From G965215145 sp965215145 (lineage in GTDB: Bacteria; Bacteroidota; Rhodothermia; Rhodothermales; JANQRZ01), in assembly GCA_965215145.1 (NCBI GenBank), contig OZ244038.1:1488001-1552000 (forward strand): a stretch of 64,000 nucleotides of DNA, given 5' to 3'. Below are positions 34,013 through 42,887 of this stretch, in pieces (the first letter of the stretch is position 1; each line of letters begins with the position of its first letter). Both the position numbers and the translations under genes were made by a program. Under the pieces are notes generated by a model. It was not told the origin of the DNA, did not search any database, and worked only from the letters and a program-made list of their open reading frames with translations.

Positions 34013-34954
34013 ATGGATACGTCTCCTCTGATCCACATCGGTTACCACAAAACCGGTACGACTTGGCTCCAGAACGGGCTCTTCCAAGACGAGGAGGCGG
34101 GCTTCGGTAAGGTGGACAACCGGGTCTCCCTGCTGCAGGAGGTGCTGGTCTTGATTAACGCCCTCGACTTCGACGTGGACCATGCGCGTGGGGTCGTCGG
34201 GCCCCACGTCGAAGCCATCGCGGAGCGGGGGCTGCACCCCGTGATCTCCGCGGAGCGGCTCTCCGGGAACCCCCACTCCGGCGGGTACGACAGCAAGGAC
34301 ATCGCTGACCGTGTCGCCGCCGTCTTCCCGGAGGCACGGGTGCTGATCGTGATCCGGGAACAGCGCGGCATCGTCCTCTCGTCGTACAAGCAGTACGTCC
34401 GCGTCGGCGGGGTCCTGCCGATCTCGGCCTACCTCGACCCGCCGCGGAGGGAGCGCGGCCGGATCCCGATGTTCTCGTTCGACCACTTCCGGTACCACCG
34501 GCTCATCGGGCATTACCAACGTCTGTTCGGGGAGGAGCGGGTCCTGGTGCTCCCCTACGAGCTTCTGCGTCAGGACCCCCTCCGCTTCTCCACCGAGATC
34601 CTCGCCTTCGCGGGACTCGACCCCCTCGGGGTTGAGCAGCCGCGACAGCGGCGGGACAACGCGGCGTCGAGTGGCGCGGGCGTAGCCGTCGAGCGCCAGG
34701 TCAACCGGCTCTTGGGACGGCAGACGCCGCTCAACCCCGGCGTGCCTGCCGGCATCCCCCGGAGGTTGTATAAGGGCGTCCTGGGCGCGAGCGGGCGGGT
34801 CGCCGCGGCCCTGCCCGACGCGGTGTCGAAACGGGCCGATCAGCAGATGCGCGAGGAGGTGGCGCGGCGCGTGGGGGACCGATACCGAGAAAGCAACCGC
34901 CAGACGGAGGCCCTCACGGGTCTCGACCTCGCCAGCTACAGCTACGCGCTCTAG
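34013..34954 (+). CDS. PAPS-dependent sulfotransferase 3
   Basis: A 313-residue protein starting 4 bp after the previous stop. The N-terminus LIHIGYHKTGTTWLQNGLF holds the canonical K-T-G-T-T-W PAPS loop at residues ~7-20. RVLIVIREQRGIVLSSYKQY is the 3'-phosphate site, and VLVLPYELLRQDPLRFSTEI follows. This is the plain sulfotransferase type, distinct from its two flanking paralogues of the PRSGGT type. The C-terminal third (QMREEVARRVGDRYRESN) is helical. Soluble; likely acts on the growing repeat unit. Confidence 0.85.
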   Translation: MDTSPLIHIGYHKTGTTWLQNGLFQDEEAGFGKVDNRVSLLQEVLVLINALDFDVDHARGVVGPHVEAIAERGLHPVISAERLSGNPHSGGYDSKDIADRVAAVFPEARVLIVIREQRGIVLSSYKQYVRVGGVLPISAYLDPPRRERGRIPMFSFDHFRYHRLIGHYQRLFGEERVLVLPYELLRQDPLRFSTEILAFAGLDPLGVEQPRQRRDNAASSGAGVAVERQVNRLLGRQTPLNPGVPAGIPRRLYKGVLGASGRVAAALPDAVSKRADQQMREEVARRVGDRYRESNRQTEALTGLDLASYSYAL

Positions 34955-34985
34955 CCCAATACCCACTCACCCGCATCCCACCCCT

Positions 34986-36122
34986 ATGTCTCTAGCGCAG
35001 CGCGCGATCGCCGGAGTCCAGAGGCGACTCCGGCCCTACGCGAATGGGAGGTTCCGGCGGGCAGCCCTGGAGGTGGCTTCGGACGCAGAGCACCTCCGGC
35101 AGTCCGTGCGCCAGCACGTCGAGCCCGTGGACGCCCCGCTCCTGCTCATCTCGCAGGCGCCCCGCTCCGGTGGCACCCTCCTCGGCCAGCTCTTCGACGG
35201 CCACCCGGAGATCCTCTCCCACCCTGCGCAGTTGCACAACGTCAAGCGAGCGTGGCCTACGTTCGAGGCCGCTGCCGGGGCCGCGGCGTGGTTCGACCAG
35301 CTCTTCGAGCAGCGCACCGTGGAGAAGGCGCGCGAGGGGTACCGCCGGGGGAGGAACGACGAGGCGCACCCCTTCCTCTTCTTCGCCGCCGCGCAGCGGG
35401 ACGTCTTCCTGGACCTCCTCGCCGACCAGCGCGCGCCGACCGACCGCGCCATCTTCGACGCCTACATGGGGTCCTACTTCGCTGCCTGGCTTAACCACCG
35501 CGCCATGCCGGGGCCGAAGCGGTTCGTCTCCGCGTTCGTGTCGCAGATGGCGACGGAGGCCCGCAACGTCGAGGGGCTCTTCCGGGTCTACCCGGACGGG
35601 TACCTCCTGCAGATCCTCCGGCCGCCGGAGAGCTGGTACGCCTCGATGCTCCGGGTCCACCAGTCTCAGGAGGGGCGGAAATTCAGCGACGAGGAGCGGG
35701 TCGCCAACGTGGGCGAGGTGACGGACTTCTGGAGCCGCTCGGCGGAGGCCGTCGAGCGGAACCGGAAGGCGTTCGGCGAGCGCGTCATCGTGCTGGACTT
35801 CGAGACCCTCGTGGCCGACACGGAGGCTACGATGCGTGGCATCTGCTCCGTGACGGGTCTTCCGTACGACGAGGCCCTTACGCTCCCGACGTTCAACGGC
35901 GTCCCGCTTCTGTCGAACACGAGCTTCGAGCCCGTCAAGGGCGAGGTGGACCGCCGCGTGCTTGACCGTCGGCACGAGCTCCTGGAGGAAGAGGTCGCCT
36001 ACCTCCGCGGCGCACCCACCGAGCTCTACGAGCGGGTGCGTGACTTGGCTCTGGCGCCCACGCGGCTGGCTGCCCAAGAGGAGCCGGTGGTACCGAGTAA
36101 GGGAGCTGCGGGAGATGGCTAA
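34986..36122 (+). CDS. PAPS-dependent sulfotransferase 4
   Basis: A 378-residue paralogue of sulfotransferase 2. PAPS loop LLISQAPRSGGTLLGQLFDG, 3'-phosphate region YLLQILRPPESWYASMLRV, then VIVLDFETLVADTEATMRGI and FNGVPLLSNTSFEPVKGEVD. The two paralogues flank an unrelated-type sulfotransferase, so the duplication either leapt over it or the middle gene was inserted later. Its last codons overlap the start of the flippase gene by 8 bp, so the two are translationally linked. Confidence 0.85.
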   Translation: MSLAQRAIAGVQRRLRPYANGRFRRAALEVASDAEHLRQSVRQHVEPVDAPLLLISQAPRSGGTLLGQLFDGHPEILSHPAQLHNVKRAWPTFEAAAGAAAWFDQLFEQRTVEKAREGYRRGRNDEAHPFLFFAAAQRDVFLDLLADQRAPTDRAIFDAYMGSYFAAWLNHRAMPGPKRFVSAFVSQMATEARNVEGLFRVYPDGYLLQILRPPESWYASMLRVHQSQEGRKFSDEERVANVGEVTDFWSRSAEAVERNRKAFGERVIVLDFETLVADTEATMRGICSVTGLPYDEALTLPTFNGVPLLSNTSFEPVKGEVDRRVLDRRHELLEEEVAYLRGAPTELYERVRDLALAPTRLAAQEEPVVPSKGAAGDG

Positions 36123-37488
36123 GGGGAAGCTCAGGAAAAGCGGGGCCTCGGTACGCGCCGTCGCGGGCATCTTCGCCACGGGCCTCGCCCTGAAGCCGCT
36201 CGGCATCATCGTCGGCATCATCGTCGCCCGTATGCTCGGGCCGACGGACAAGGGCATCTTCGCCTTCCTGATGCTCATCGGCAACCTCCTCATGCCGATC
36301 TGTTACCTCGGCTTCGGGATGTCGATCACGTACTTTATCAGCAGCAAGCAGTACCGCACGGAGGAGGTCGGCCTGACGAGTGTGCTCGTAGGGGTCGTCC
36401 ACGGCGCCCTGGCCGGGGTCATCGTGTGGGCGTTGTGGCAGAACGGGTGGCTCGGGGAGACGGGCCAGGCCATTGAGCGCGAGCTCCTCCTGCCCGTGCT
36501 CCTCATCCTCCCTCTCCAGTCCGCCATCTACGCCTGCCGCTCGATCCTCGTGGGGATGTCGGCTTTCGGCGCGATGAACCGGCTCGACCTGATCAGCGCG
36601 GCTGTCCTGCCGATCTCGCTCATCGGGTTCGTTGTGGTAGGGAGGATGGGCGTCCTCGGCGCCGTCTATGCAGCGACGGCGGCGCGCGGGGCGATGATCG
36701 TGGTGGCCCTCTGGCTCGTGCTGCGGCAGAGCCCAATGGCGCTTCGGCTGAGTGGCTCGTTCCTTCGCAGAGGGTACAGCTACGGGCTGCGTGGCTGGAT
36801 CGGCAACCTGGGCAATATCGCCAACGCGCGGCTGGACCACCTCCTCCTGGGGGTCCTGGCGCCGCCGGACCTGCTCGGGAATTACTCGGTGGCCCAGGCC
36901 GTCGCCATGCTGGCGGCGCAGCCGTCGGCCGCCATCGTGCCCGTGCTGTTCAACCGTATCGCGGCGGCGAAGGACGAGGCGGAGCGGGTCGGGCTCACGG
37001 AGCGCGTACACCGTGCACTGCTCCTGCTCATGGTCGGGGTCGCGCTCGCGCTGGCCGTCAGCGTGCCGTGGCTGGTCCCGCTCCTCTACGGCGAGGCCTT
37101 CGCCGACGCCGTCGTCCCGACCCTGCTCCTCCTCCCAGGCGTGGTGGCCATGCTCGCGACGCGGCGGTGCCTGGGGAAGTTCTTCACCGCTAGCGGGATG
37201 CCGGGGCGGAACAGCGTCGTCCAGGGGCTCGGCGGCCTCATCGGCTCCGGCTTCTACCTCCTGCTCATCCCGTTTTTCGGTCTCGTTGGAGCATCGGCGG
37301 CCTCTTCCTTAGGGGATATCGCGGCGGCGGTGATCGCCTACGTGCTGTACCGCCACACGATCCGGCCCCTGCACTCCAAGCTCTTCGCCTTTACGAAAGG
37401 AGACTTCGTGTGGTTGCGGGATCGCTTCCGGGACCTCTTCCAGGACGTATTAACTTGGGTCCGCCGCCGCCGCCATCCTGCGGCCTAG
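36115..37488 (+). CDS. Wzx-type polysaccharide flippase (MATE/MOP superfamily)
   Basis: A 457-residue membrane protein starting at the ATG at 36115 inside the end of the upstream gene. About 12 hydrophobic helices, for example GLALKPLGIIVGIIVARML, LLPVLLILPLQSAIYACRS and LLLLMVGVALALAVSVPWLV. The first block, KPLGIIVGIIVARMLGPTDKG, is the usual oligosaccharide flippase N-terminus (A..LGP...G). It should move the lipid-linked repeat unit to the periplasmic face. The C-terminal tail after the last helix is Arg-rich and cytoplasmic. Its overlap with a sulfotransferase fits sulfation before flipping. Confidence 0.88.
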   Translation: MAKGKLRKSGASVRAVAGIFATGLALKPLGIIVGIIVARMLGPTDKGIFAFLMLIGNLLMPICYLGFGMSITYFISSKQYRTEEVGLTSVLVGVVHGALAGVIVWALWQNGWLGETGQAIERELLLPVLLILPLQSAIYACRSILVGMSAFGAMNRLDLISAAVLPISLIGFVVVGRMGVLGAVYAATAARGAMIVVALWLVLRQSPMALRLSGSFLRRGYSYGLRGWIGNLGNIANARLDHLLLGVLAPPDLLGNYSVAQAVAMLAAQPSAAIVPVLFNRIAAAKDEAERVGLTERVHRALLLLMVGVALALAVSVPWLVPLLYGEAFADAVVPTLLLLPGVVAMLATRRCLGKFFTASGMPGRNSVVQGLGGLIGSGFYLLLIPFFGLVGASAASSLGDIAAAVIAYVLYRHTIRPLHSKLFAFTKGDFVWLRDRFRDLFQDVLTWVRRRRHPAA

Positions 37489-37564
37489 CCGGCTCCGCCA
37501 CCCGTCTACCCGCCGGGGGCGCGTTCTCCGACCTCCTAGCATCCCACTCCAGAACCCTACTACC

Positions 37565-38482
37565 ATGGCCGTACTCTCTAAGATCATCGGCAGGGGGGGC
37601 CTCATCGGCAAGCAGTTCATTATGGGCACCGAGGCCCGGCGTGAGTTCTACGCCGAGGCCCTCTCGCTGCCGAACCGGAGCGCCATCGCTGAACGTCAGC
37701 GGCTCGCTGCCGAGTTTGCCGCCGAGGGGTCCGACCTCGTCATCCCGAAGGACAAGGGCTTCCTCGTCGTGCCGCCGGGGGAGATCCCGGAGGCGGAGGA
37801 GGTCGCTACGGCGGCGCAGGAGGCGCTCGTCGGCGTGGACCTCGAGGAGCGGCAGCGGAACAAGAAGGCGCAGCTCCTCACCGGCCTCATCGACCCCAAG
37901 GACGTCACCGTAGGCTCCCCCTACCTCCGTTTCATCCTCCGCGAGGACATCCTCAAAGCCGTCTCCGTCTACCTCGGGGTCGTCCCCATCCTCACCGTCA
38001 CGGACATCTGGTACTCGCAGCCGAGCCCGAGCGTGACCGACAGCCAGCTCTACCACTGCGACTGGGCCGACCGGACCCAGGTCAAGGTGTTCGTCTACGC
38101 CACCGACGTCACCGAGGCCACCGGTCCCCTTACGGTCCTCAGCGCCGCGGACTCGAAGCGGGTCCGCGACGCGGTGGGGTACGAGTTCGGCCAGTACCTC
38201 GAGGACGCCGAGGTCTCGACGGCCCTCGGCGGGAAGCGGGGCGACGAGCGCGTAGTCCTCGGGGACCGCGGGACGGTCGCTTTCGTCGATACGGGCCGGT
38301 GCTTCCACTACGGCAGCCGCGTCGACGGGGAGTCCGCCTCTCGCATCGTCGGGCTGTTCCAGTTCCTCACGCCATCGGCCTTCTCGCTCCCCTCGAGCTA
38401 CCAGAAGGGCGCCCGGCTCCGCAAGCTCGCCACGCCTGGGATGACGCGGCTCCAGCGGCTCGTGCTCGGCGCCGAACGGTAA
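37565..38482 (+). CDS. Phytanoyl-CoA dioxygenase-like Fe(II)/2-oxoglutarate oxygenase
   Basis: A 305-residue protein. The facial triad is visible: YHCDW gives His164 and Asp166, and GRCFHYGSRV gives His248 with a downstream Arg (SASRIVG) placed to bind 2-oxoglutarate. The surrounding QVKVFVYATDVTEATGPLTVL block is typical of the PhyH family. Such enzymes hydroxylate small molecules or lipids; in surface-polysaccharide loci they are found without a known substrate. Here it lies between the flippase and a glycosyltransferase, 11 bp before the latter. Oxidation of a lipid carrier-linked or acyl substituent is possible but only a guess. Confidence 0.75.
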   Translation: MAVLSKIIGRGGLIGKQFIMGTEARREFYAEALSLPNRSAIAERQRLAAEFAAEGSDLVIPKDKGFLVVPPGEIPEAEEVATAAQEALVGVDLEERQRNKKAQLLTGLIDPKDVTVGSPYLRFILREDILKAVSVYLGVVPILTVTDIWYSQPSPSVTDSQLYHCDWADRTQVKVFVYATDVTEATGPLTVLSAADSKRVRDAVGYEFGQYLEDAEVSTALGGKRGDERVVLGDRGTVAFVDTGRCFHYGSRVDGESASRIVGLFQFLTPSAFSLPSSYQKGARLRKLATPGMTRLQRLVLGAER

Positions 38483-38492
38483 CCTGTTAACG

Positions 38493-39695
38493 ATGGCCCC
38501 CACCGCTTCTGAGCTACGCCCCCCGCTCTGCGAGGCCGGCCACGCCCTCGTCGTGACGGCGCACTTCCCGCCACGCGCCACGGCGGCCAGTACCGTTATG
38601 GGTAACCTCCTCGGGGCCTTCGACCCGACGAGCTACACCGTCCTCACCTGCGTCCCTCCCGAGGCGACTCAGACGGACGAGGTCCCGGAGGCAGAGGTCG
38701 TCGAGGTCCAGGCTACGTTCGGGCGGTCCACCCGGGTCGACAAGCTCTGGCGCGACCTCCAGGCGCCGGTGGGCGTACGTCGGATCGTGCGCGAGGCGCG
38801 CCGACGCGGCGCCCGGGTCCTAGTCGGGGTCTACCCGGACTACCACTTCATCAGGCTGGCGCGGGCCGCAGCCCGGCGGGCGGGCCTCCCCTGGGTGGCC
38901 TACCTCCACGACGCGCTGGGAGCGAACATGCAGCACACGCGCTATGCCAGTGAGGCCATGGAGGTGGAGCGTGGCGTCCTGGAGGAGGCCTCGACCGTGT
39001 TCGTGATGAGCCGAGGGATGGAGCACCTCTATCGGGAGCGTTACGGCGTCGAGGTGATCCCCCTGGAGCACACCTACCCCGAGCCCATTCCGGAGCAATC
39101 TTCCGACGAGGAGCCCGAGCGGCAAGCGCTCTGGAGCGGCCAGATCTACGAGATCAACCGGCAATCGATGCTGCGCGTACACGAGGCACTCGGCCGGATC
39201 GGGTGCCCCCTCGTCGTGACGACGCCGAAGCCGAAGAAGCACCTCGAGGAGCAGGGCTTCACGGGCGAGCACGTACGCACGGCGTTCTTCCCCAGCCGTT
39301 CGGATTACCTCGATGCCCTCCGCCGACAGGCCTTGCTTCTCGTCACCGTAGACTGGCCGGACGAGTCGGTGGTCCACCCGGACGAGCTGTTTACGATCTT
39401 CCCCACAAAGATACCGGAGTACCTCGCTGCGGGCCGGCCCATCCTCGCGCACTGCCCTGAGGAGTATCCCTTTGCCCGGTTCATCCGGGAGCGCGGCTGC
39501 GGGATCGTCGTCTCCGAGCGCTCTGTGGACGCGCTGACCGGGGCGGTGGAGCGCTTGCTGCGCGGGGGAGCGGAGGTGGACCGGATGTGCGCCGCGGCAC
39601 TCGATGCGGCCCAGTTCTTCTCCCCCACAAGGATAGCCCATCGGTTTCAGGATGGGGTAAGAGCGGCTCGCGTCGCCCCCGAGGTCCCGCAATGA
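38493..39695 (+). CDS. Family 4-like glycosyltransferase (GT-B)
   Basis: A 400-residue protein. N-terminal domain: ALVVTAHFPPRATAASTVMG, VLVGVYPDYHFIRLARAAA, LPWVAYLHDALGANMQHTRY and VFVMSRGMEHLYRERYG. C-terminal domain: ALWSGQIYEINRQSMLRVHE and TIFPTKIPEYLAAGRPILAHCPE, the GT4 nucleotide-sugar site (P.K..EYLA.G.P). The usual E-x7-E is reduced. It adds one sugar to the lipid-linked unit. The stop overlaps the ATG of the next gene (ATGA). Confidence 0.82.
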   Translation: MAPTASELRPPLCEAGHALVVTAHFPPRATAASTVMGNLLGAFDPTSYTVLTCVPPEATQTDEVPEAEVVEVQATFGRSTRVDKLWRDLQAPVGVRRIVREARRRGARVLVGVYPDYHFIRLARAAARRAGLPWVAYLHDALGANMQHTRYASEAMEVERGVLEEASTVFVMSRGMEHLYRERYGVEVIPLEHTYPEPIPEQSSDEEPERQALWSGQIYEINRQSMLRVHEALGRIGCPLVVTTPKPKKHLEEQGFTGEHVRTAFFPSRSDYLDALRRQALLLVTVDWPDESVVHPDELFTIFPTKIPEYLAAGRPILAHCPEEYPFARFIRERGCGIVVSERSVDALTGAVERLLRGGAEVDRMCAAALDAAQFFSPTRIAHRFQDGVRAARVAPEVPQ

Positions 39696-40621
39696 GTCCG
39701 ACCATCCCCACGTCTGCCTATACGTTTGAGCGGCCCATCATCATTGTGGGAGCCGCCCGGTCGGGAACTAAATTGGTCGCTAAGGCGATCCGCTCTTGCC
39801 CTGGCGTCACGTATCTCAACGAGCCGACCCACATCTGGCGTATCGGGAATGAGCGCGTGCTCCACGACGTGCTACCCGCTTCGCTCGCCACGCCCAGTAC
39901 GTCCGAGCGCATCCGGGGTATCTTCGCCGGAGAGGTCGAGAAGCAGCAGGGGGAGCGGTTCTGTGAGAAGACGCCGGCCAACGCACTGCGCCTTCCGTTC
40001 GTGACCGCGGTGATGCCGGAAGTACGGATCGTTCACATCGTCCGGGATGGTCGCAACGTCGCGGTCTCCGCGCGCGGCATGTGGCACGGGAAGAACTCGA
40101 CGGTCGAGCAGCAGGTCAGGGGTACCAAGGCCCGGCACTCCACGAAGAGCCTTGCGCAGCGAGCACGGCAGCGCATGCGGACGCTGCCACTGAGCCGGCT
40201 CCCCTACTACGCTACGACCGCTGCGCGGATGTTTTACCAAGCGCGGGTCGGGAAGCGCTATAGTGCATGGGGGCCCCGCATCCCCGGCATGCAGGATCTG
40301 ACGGCGGTGCTGTCCCTGATCGAGGTCTGCGCGCTCCAGTGGGCGTGGTGCGTCGAGCTGGCGCAGAGCTTTCTTACGAGCCCGGGGACTGTGCCCCCAT
40401 ATCTCCAAGTCCGCTACGAGGACCTCTGCGCGGACCCGGAAACCCACATCGGCCGGATCCTGGACTTCGCAGAGGTAGAGATGCTTCCCGAACACGAAGT
40501 GCTCATCAGCAAAGTCGTACCGGAGAGGCCGAACAAGTGGGCACAGGCACTGACTGAGGAAGAGCAAAGCCGGGTGCATCACCTCATCGGTCACTCGCTC
40601 GCCACGTTAGGCTACACCTGA
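39692..40621 (+). CDS. PAPS-dependent sulfotransferase 5
   Basis: A 309-residue protein; ATGA overlap with the preceding gene. PAPS loop PIIIVGAARSGTKLVAKAIR, 3'-phosphate site VRIVHIVRDGRNVAVSARGM, then LQVRYEDLCADPETHIGRIL. The family form is the broad sulfotransferase_3 type. Base composition begins to shift toward AT from here to about 42.8 kb. The stop overlaps the next start as TGATG. Confidence 0.85.
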   Translation: MSPTIPTSAYTFERPIIIVGAARSGTKLVAKAIRSCPGVTYLNEPTHIWRIGNERVLHDVLPASLATPSTSERIRGIFAGEVEKQQGERFCEKTPANALRLPFVTAVMPEVRIVHIVRDGRNVAVSARGMWHGKNSTVEQQVRGTKARHSTKSLAQRARQRMRTLPLSRLPYYATTAARMFYQARVGKRYSAWGPRIPGMQDLTAVLSLIEVCALQWAWCVELAQSFLTSPGTVPPYLQVRYEDLCADPETHIGRILDFAEVEMLPEHEVLISKVVPERPNKWAQALTEEEQSRVHHLIGHSLATLGYT

Positions 40622-41526
40622 TGACTACTGCCGTGGTGCCCCCGACAGACATGACGATAGAACGCCCGCTCATCCTGATAGGTGCTGGGCGGAGCGGGTC
40701 GACAGCATTGACGGAGGTGCTGAGCTACCATCCGCGCCTGGCTTGGCTTTCCGGCCTCGCAGACCGCTATCCGGCCCGGCCTGCTTACAACCGCCACTTC
40801 TTACAAACGCTCGACGCTCCACTCCTGCGCGGGAGGCCGCGTCGCTTCCAGCCTCACGAATGCTATCGTTTCTGGGAGCACTATTGCAAGGGCTTCACTA
40901 ATCCCTACCGCGACCTACGGGCGGAGGATGTGACGCCAAAGGCCAAACGCTCGATACGGCGAGCGTTCGAAGCCACGCTGACGCCTAAACGGGACCGCCT
41001 CCTGCTTAAGATCACGGGCTGGTCAAGGCTCGGCTACCTCGACGAGATCTTCCCGGACGCTCGGTTCGTCCACCTCGTCCGCGACGGACGCGCCGTCGCG
41101 AACTCGCTGCTCAGCGTGCCCTGGTGGCACGGGTGGAGGGGACCTCAGAGCTGGCGCCTAGGAGCACTCCCTTCAGAATACCGGGAGGAGTGGGAGGCAG
41201 CGCAGGAATCCTTCGTCGCGCTCGCAGGCATCTATTGGAAAATCCTCATGGATGCGGTAGACACGGCACGGGAGATGATAGAGCCCTCTCGGTTCCTTGA
41301 GGTCCGCTACGAAGACCTCTGCGCAGAGCCTGAGTCAGAGACTCGGCGGATTGCCGATTTCGCTGGACTCGACTGGCCAGACATCCTCGACCGGGAAGTG
41401 GGAGCCGGCTCGTTCAGGAGCTCCAACGCGAAGTGGGAGCGGGATCTGACCCGCCAGCAGCAGGAAATCCTCCAGAGCGTGGTCGCAAGCCACCTAAGCC
41501 GGTTCGAGTATCAGGTAGGTAAATAA
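40621..41526 (+). CDS. PAPS-dependent sulfotransferase 6
   Basis: A 301-residue protein. PAPS loop PLILIGAGRSGSTALTEVLS, 3'-phosphate site ARFVHLVRDGRAVANSLLSV, then FLEVRYEDLCAEPESETRRI. The middle region (WWHGWRGPQSWRLG, EYREEWEAAQESFVALAGIY) should shape the acceptor site. It starts at the stop of sulfotransferase 5 (TGATG) and ends 62 bp before the polymerase gene. Less GC-rich than genes in the first half of the locus. Confidence 0.85.
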   Translation: MTTAVVPPTDMTIERPLILIGAGRSGSTALTEVLSYHPRLAWLSGLADRYPARPAYNRHFLQTLDAPLLRGRPRRFQPHECYRFWEHYCKGFTNPYRDLRAEDVTPKAKRSIRRAFEATLTPKRDRLLLKITGWSRLGYLDEIFPDARFVHLVRDGRAVANSLLSVPWWHGWRGPQSWRLGALPSEYREEWEAAQESFVALAGIYWKILMDAVDTAREMIEPSRFLEVRYEDLCAEPESETRRIADFAGLDWPDILDREVGAGSFRSSNAKWERDLTRQQQEILQSVVASHLSRFEYQVGK

Positions 41527-41588
41527 ACCGACGCGACCTTCCGACTCAGGGCTCATAAGCCCCCATTTACTCACTTGATAGACGAGAC

Positions 41589-42887
41589 GTGAGAAAATAC
41601 GCTTTTTATTTGCTGTGGGTCTTGGTGTTCACCATGCCCTGTGACGTAATGTTCTATGTCCAGGGCGTGGGCACCATCTCCAAGTTCGTCGGTGTCTTGG
41701 CGGCCGGTATGATGATGGCTGCCCTGCTCAGCAGAGGGCGGCTTCGCCAGTTCCACCCCTTCATGTGGTTGCATCTGGCTTTCGTCCTATGGGCAGCATT
41801 TTCATATTTTTGGACACTAGATCAGTTGAAATATATAGAGCGGCTAGTGACTCACACTCAGCTCTTCGTGTTAGTTTGGATGGTGTGGGAGCTCGCCCGC
41901 GACGAGACATCACAGCGGAGCCTCCTGCAGGCTTACGTCTTGGGGGCCACTGTGATGGCGTTTAGCGTCGTCTACGGGTTTATTACCGGCGCGTCGGTCA
42001 GCGTAGGAACCGACCGGTTCACGGGGTTCGATCAGGACCCGAACTATACCGCGTTCATGGTGGCTTGGGGGGTGCCTTGTGCTTGGTACCTTCTTTTCAA
42101 GGGGACGTGGCAACCGCTGAAGTTGTTTCGTTTCCTGAATATTGCTGTGCTGCCCGTCCTCTGCTTAGCTGTTCTGCTCACGGCCTCCCGTTCAGGCTTC
42201 CTCGCCCTGTCTATTGGACTCCTGTTTATCCCAATCTCAAGTGCGATTCGTGGCGAGGTGTCCTTCAGACGGCGAGCTAATGCTATCACGATGGTGGCGG
42301 TGTTTGGTCTCGCCAGTCTCGTTTTTGTTCCGCCGGAGTCATATGAACGGCTCCTGACCATTGCCGACGAGGTGAACACCGCGCAATCTGTGCAGTCCGG
42401 CCAGGTACGCGCCGAAGCCTCAGGAATGTCACGCCTGTACATATGGGAGCGGGGGATAGAAGCCTTTACTGAGACACCGATCGTGGGGGTAGGATTAGGG
42501 GGGTTTAGGAAAAGTATCGCGACGATAGAAAGAACGGGAGGGGACGCTGCTCACAATTCCTACCTGCTCATCTTGGTTGAACTAGGCGTTATAGGCTTTG
42601 GACTCTGCTGCTTAATCATAGCAATGCTCTTCTTTGCCACCTCATCGATGCGACCAATGGAAAGGGCTTTTTATATACTAATGCTGCTGATGTGGCTTTG
42701 CGTTGTCATGTTCATACAGCAGGATTATGAGAAGCACACCTGGTTCGTATTTGCGCTCATCGTAGCCCATGCCGCGTCGGCGGATGAACGGCGCCGCGCC
42801 GCGCGGCGTGCGTTGAGGGCTGCCGCCCGCGCCCCCATGAGACAGTACCAGGCCAGAGCGGGCGCGTGGTCGGGGCGAGTCTCGTGA
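41589..42887 (+). CDS. O-antigen ligase/polymerase-like protein (Wzy type)
   Basis: A 432-residue membrane protein; the start codon is GTG at 41589. About 11 hydrophobic helices (LLWVLVFTMPCDVMF, FVGVLAAGMMMAALLS, LYIWERGIEAF preceding the last group). The periplasmic loop has GMSRLYIWERGIEAFTETPI followed by VGVGLGGFRKS and AAHNSYLLILVELGVIGF. This is the Wzy_C/WaaL signature region (R..IW..G...F...PI.GVG.G.F...H N..L). It should polymerise the repeat unit. It has the lowest GC in the locus and carries many A/T-ending codons, as is common for wzy. A GTGA overlap joins it to the next gene. Confidence 0.88.
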   Translation: MRKYAFYLLWVLVFTMPCDVMFYVQGVGTISKFVGVLAAGMMMAALLSRGRLRQFHPFMWLHLAFVLWAAFSYFWTLDQLKYIERLVTHTQLFVLVWMVWELARDETSQRSLLQAYVLGATVMAFSVVYGFITGASVSVGTDRFTGFDQDPNYTAFMVAWGVPCAWYLLFKGTWQPLKLFRFLNIAVLPVLCLAVLLTASRSGFLALSIGLLFIPISSAIRGEVSFRRRANAITMVAVFGLASLVFVPPESYERLLTIADEVNTAQSVQSGQVRAEASGMSRLYIWERGIEAFTETPIVGVGLGGFRKSIATIERTGGDAAHNSYLLILVELGVIGFGLCCLIIAMLFFATSSMRPMERAFYILMLLMWLCVVMFIQQDYEKHTWFVFALIVAHAASADERRRAARRALRAAARAPMRQYQARAGAWSGRVS

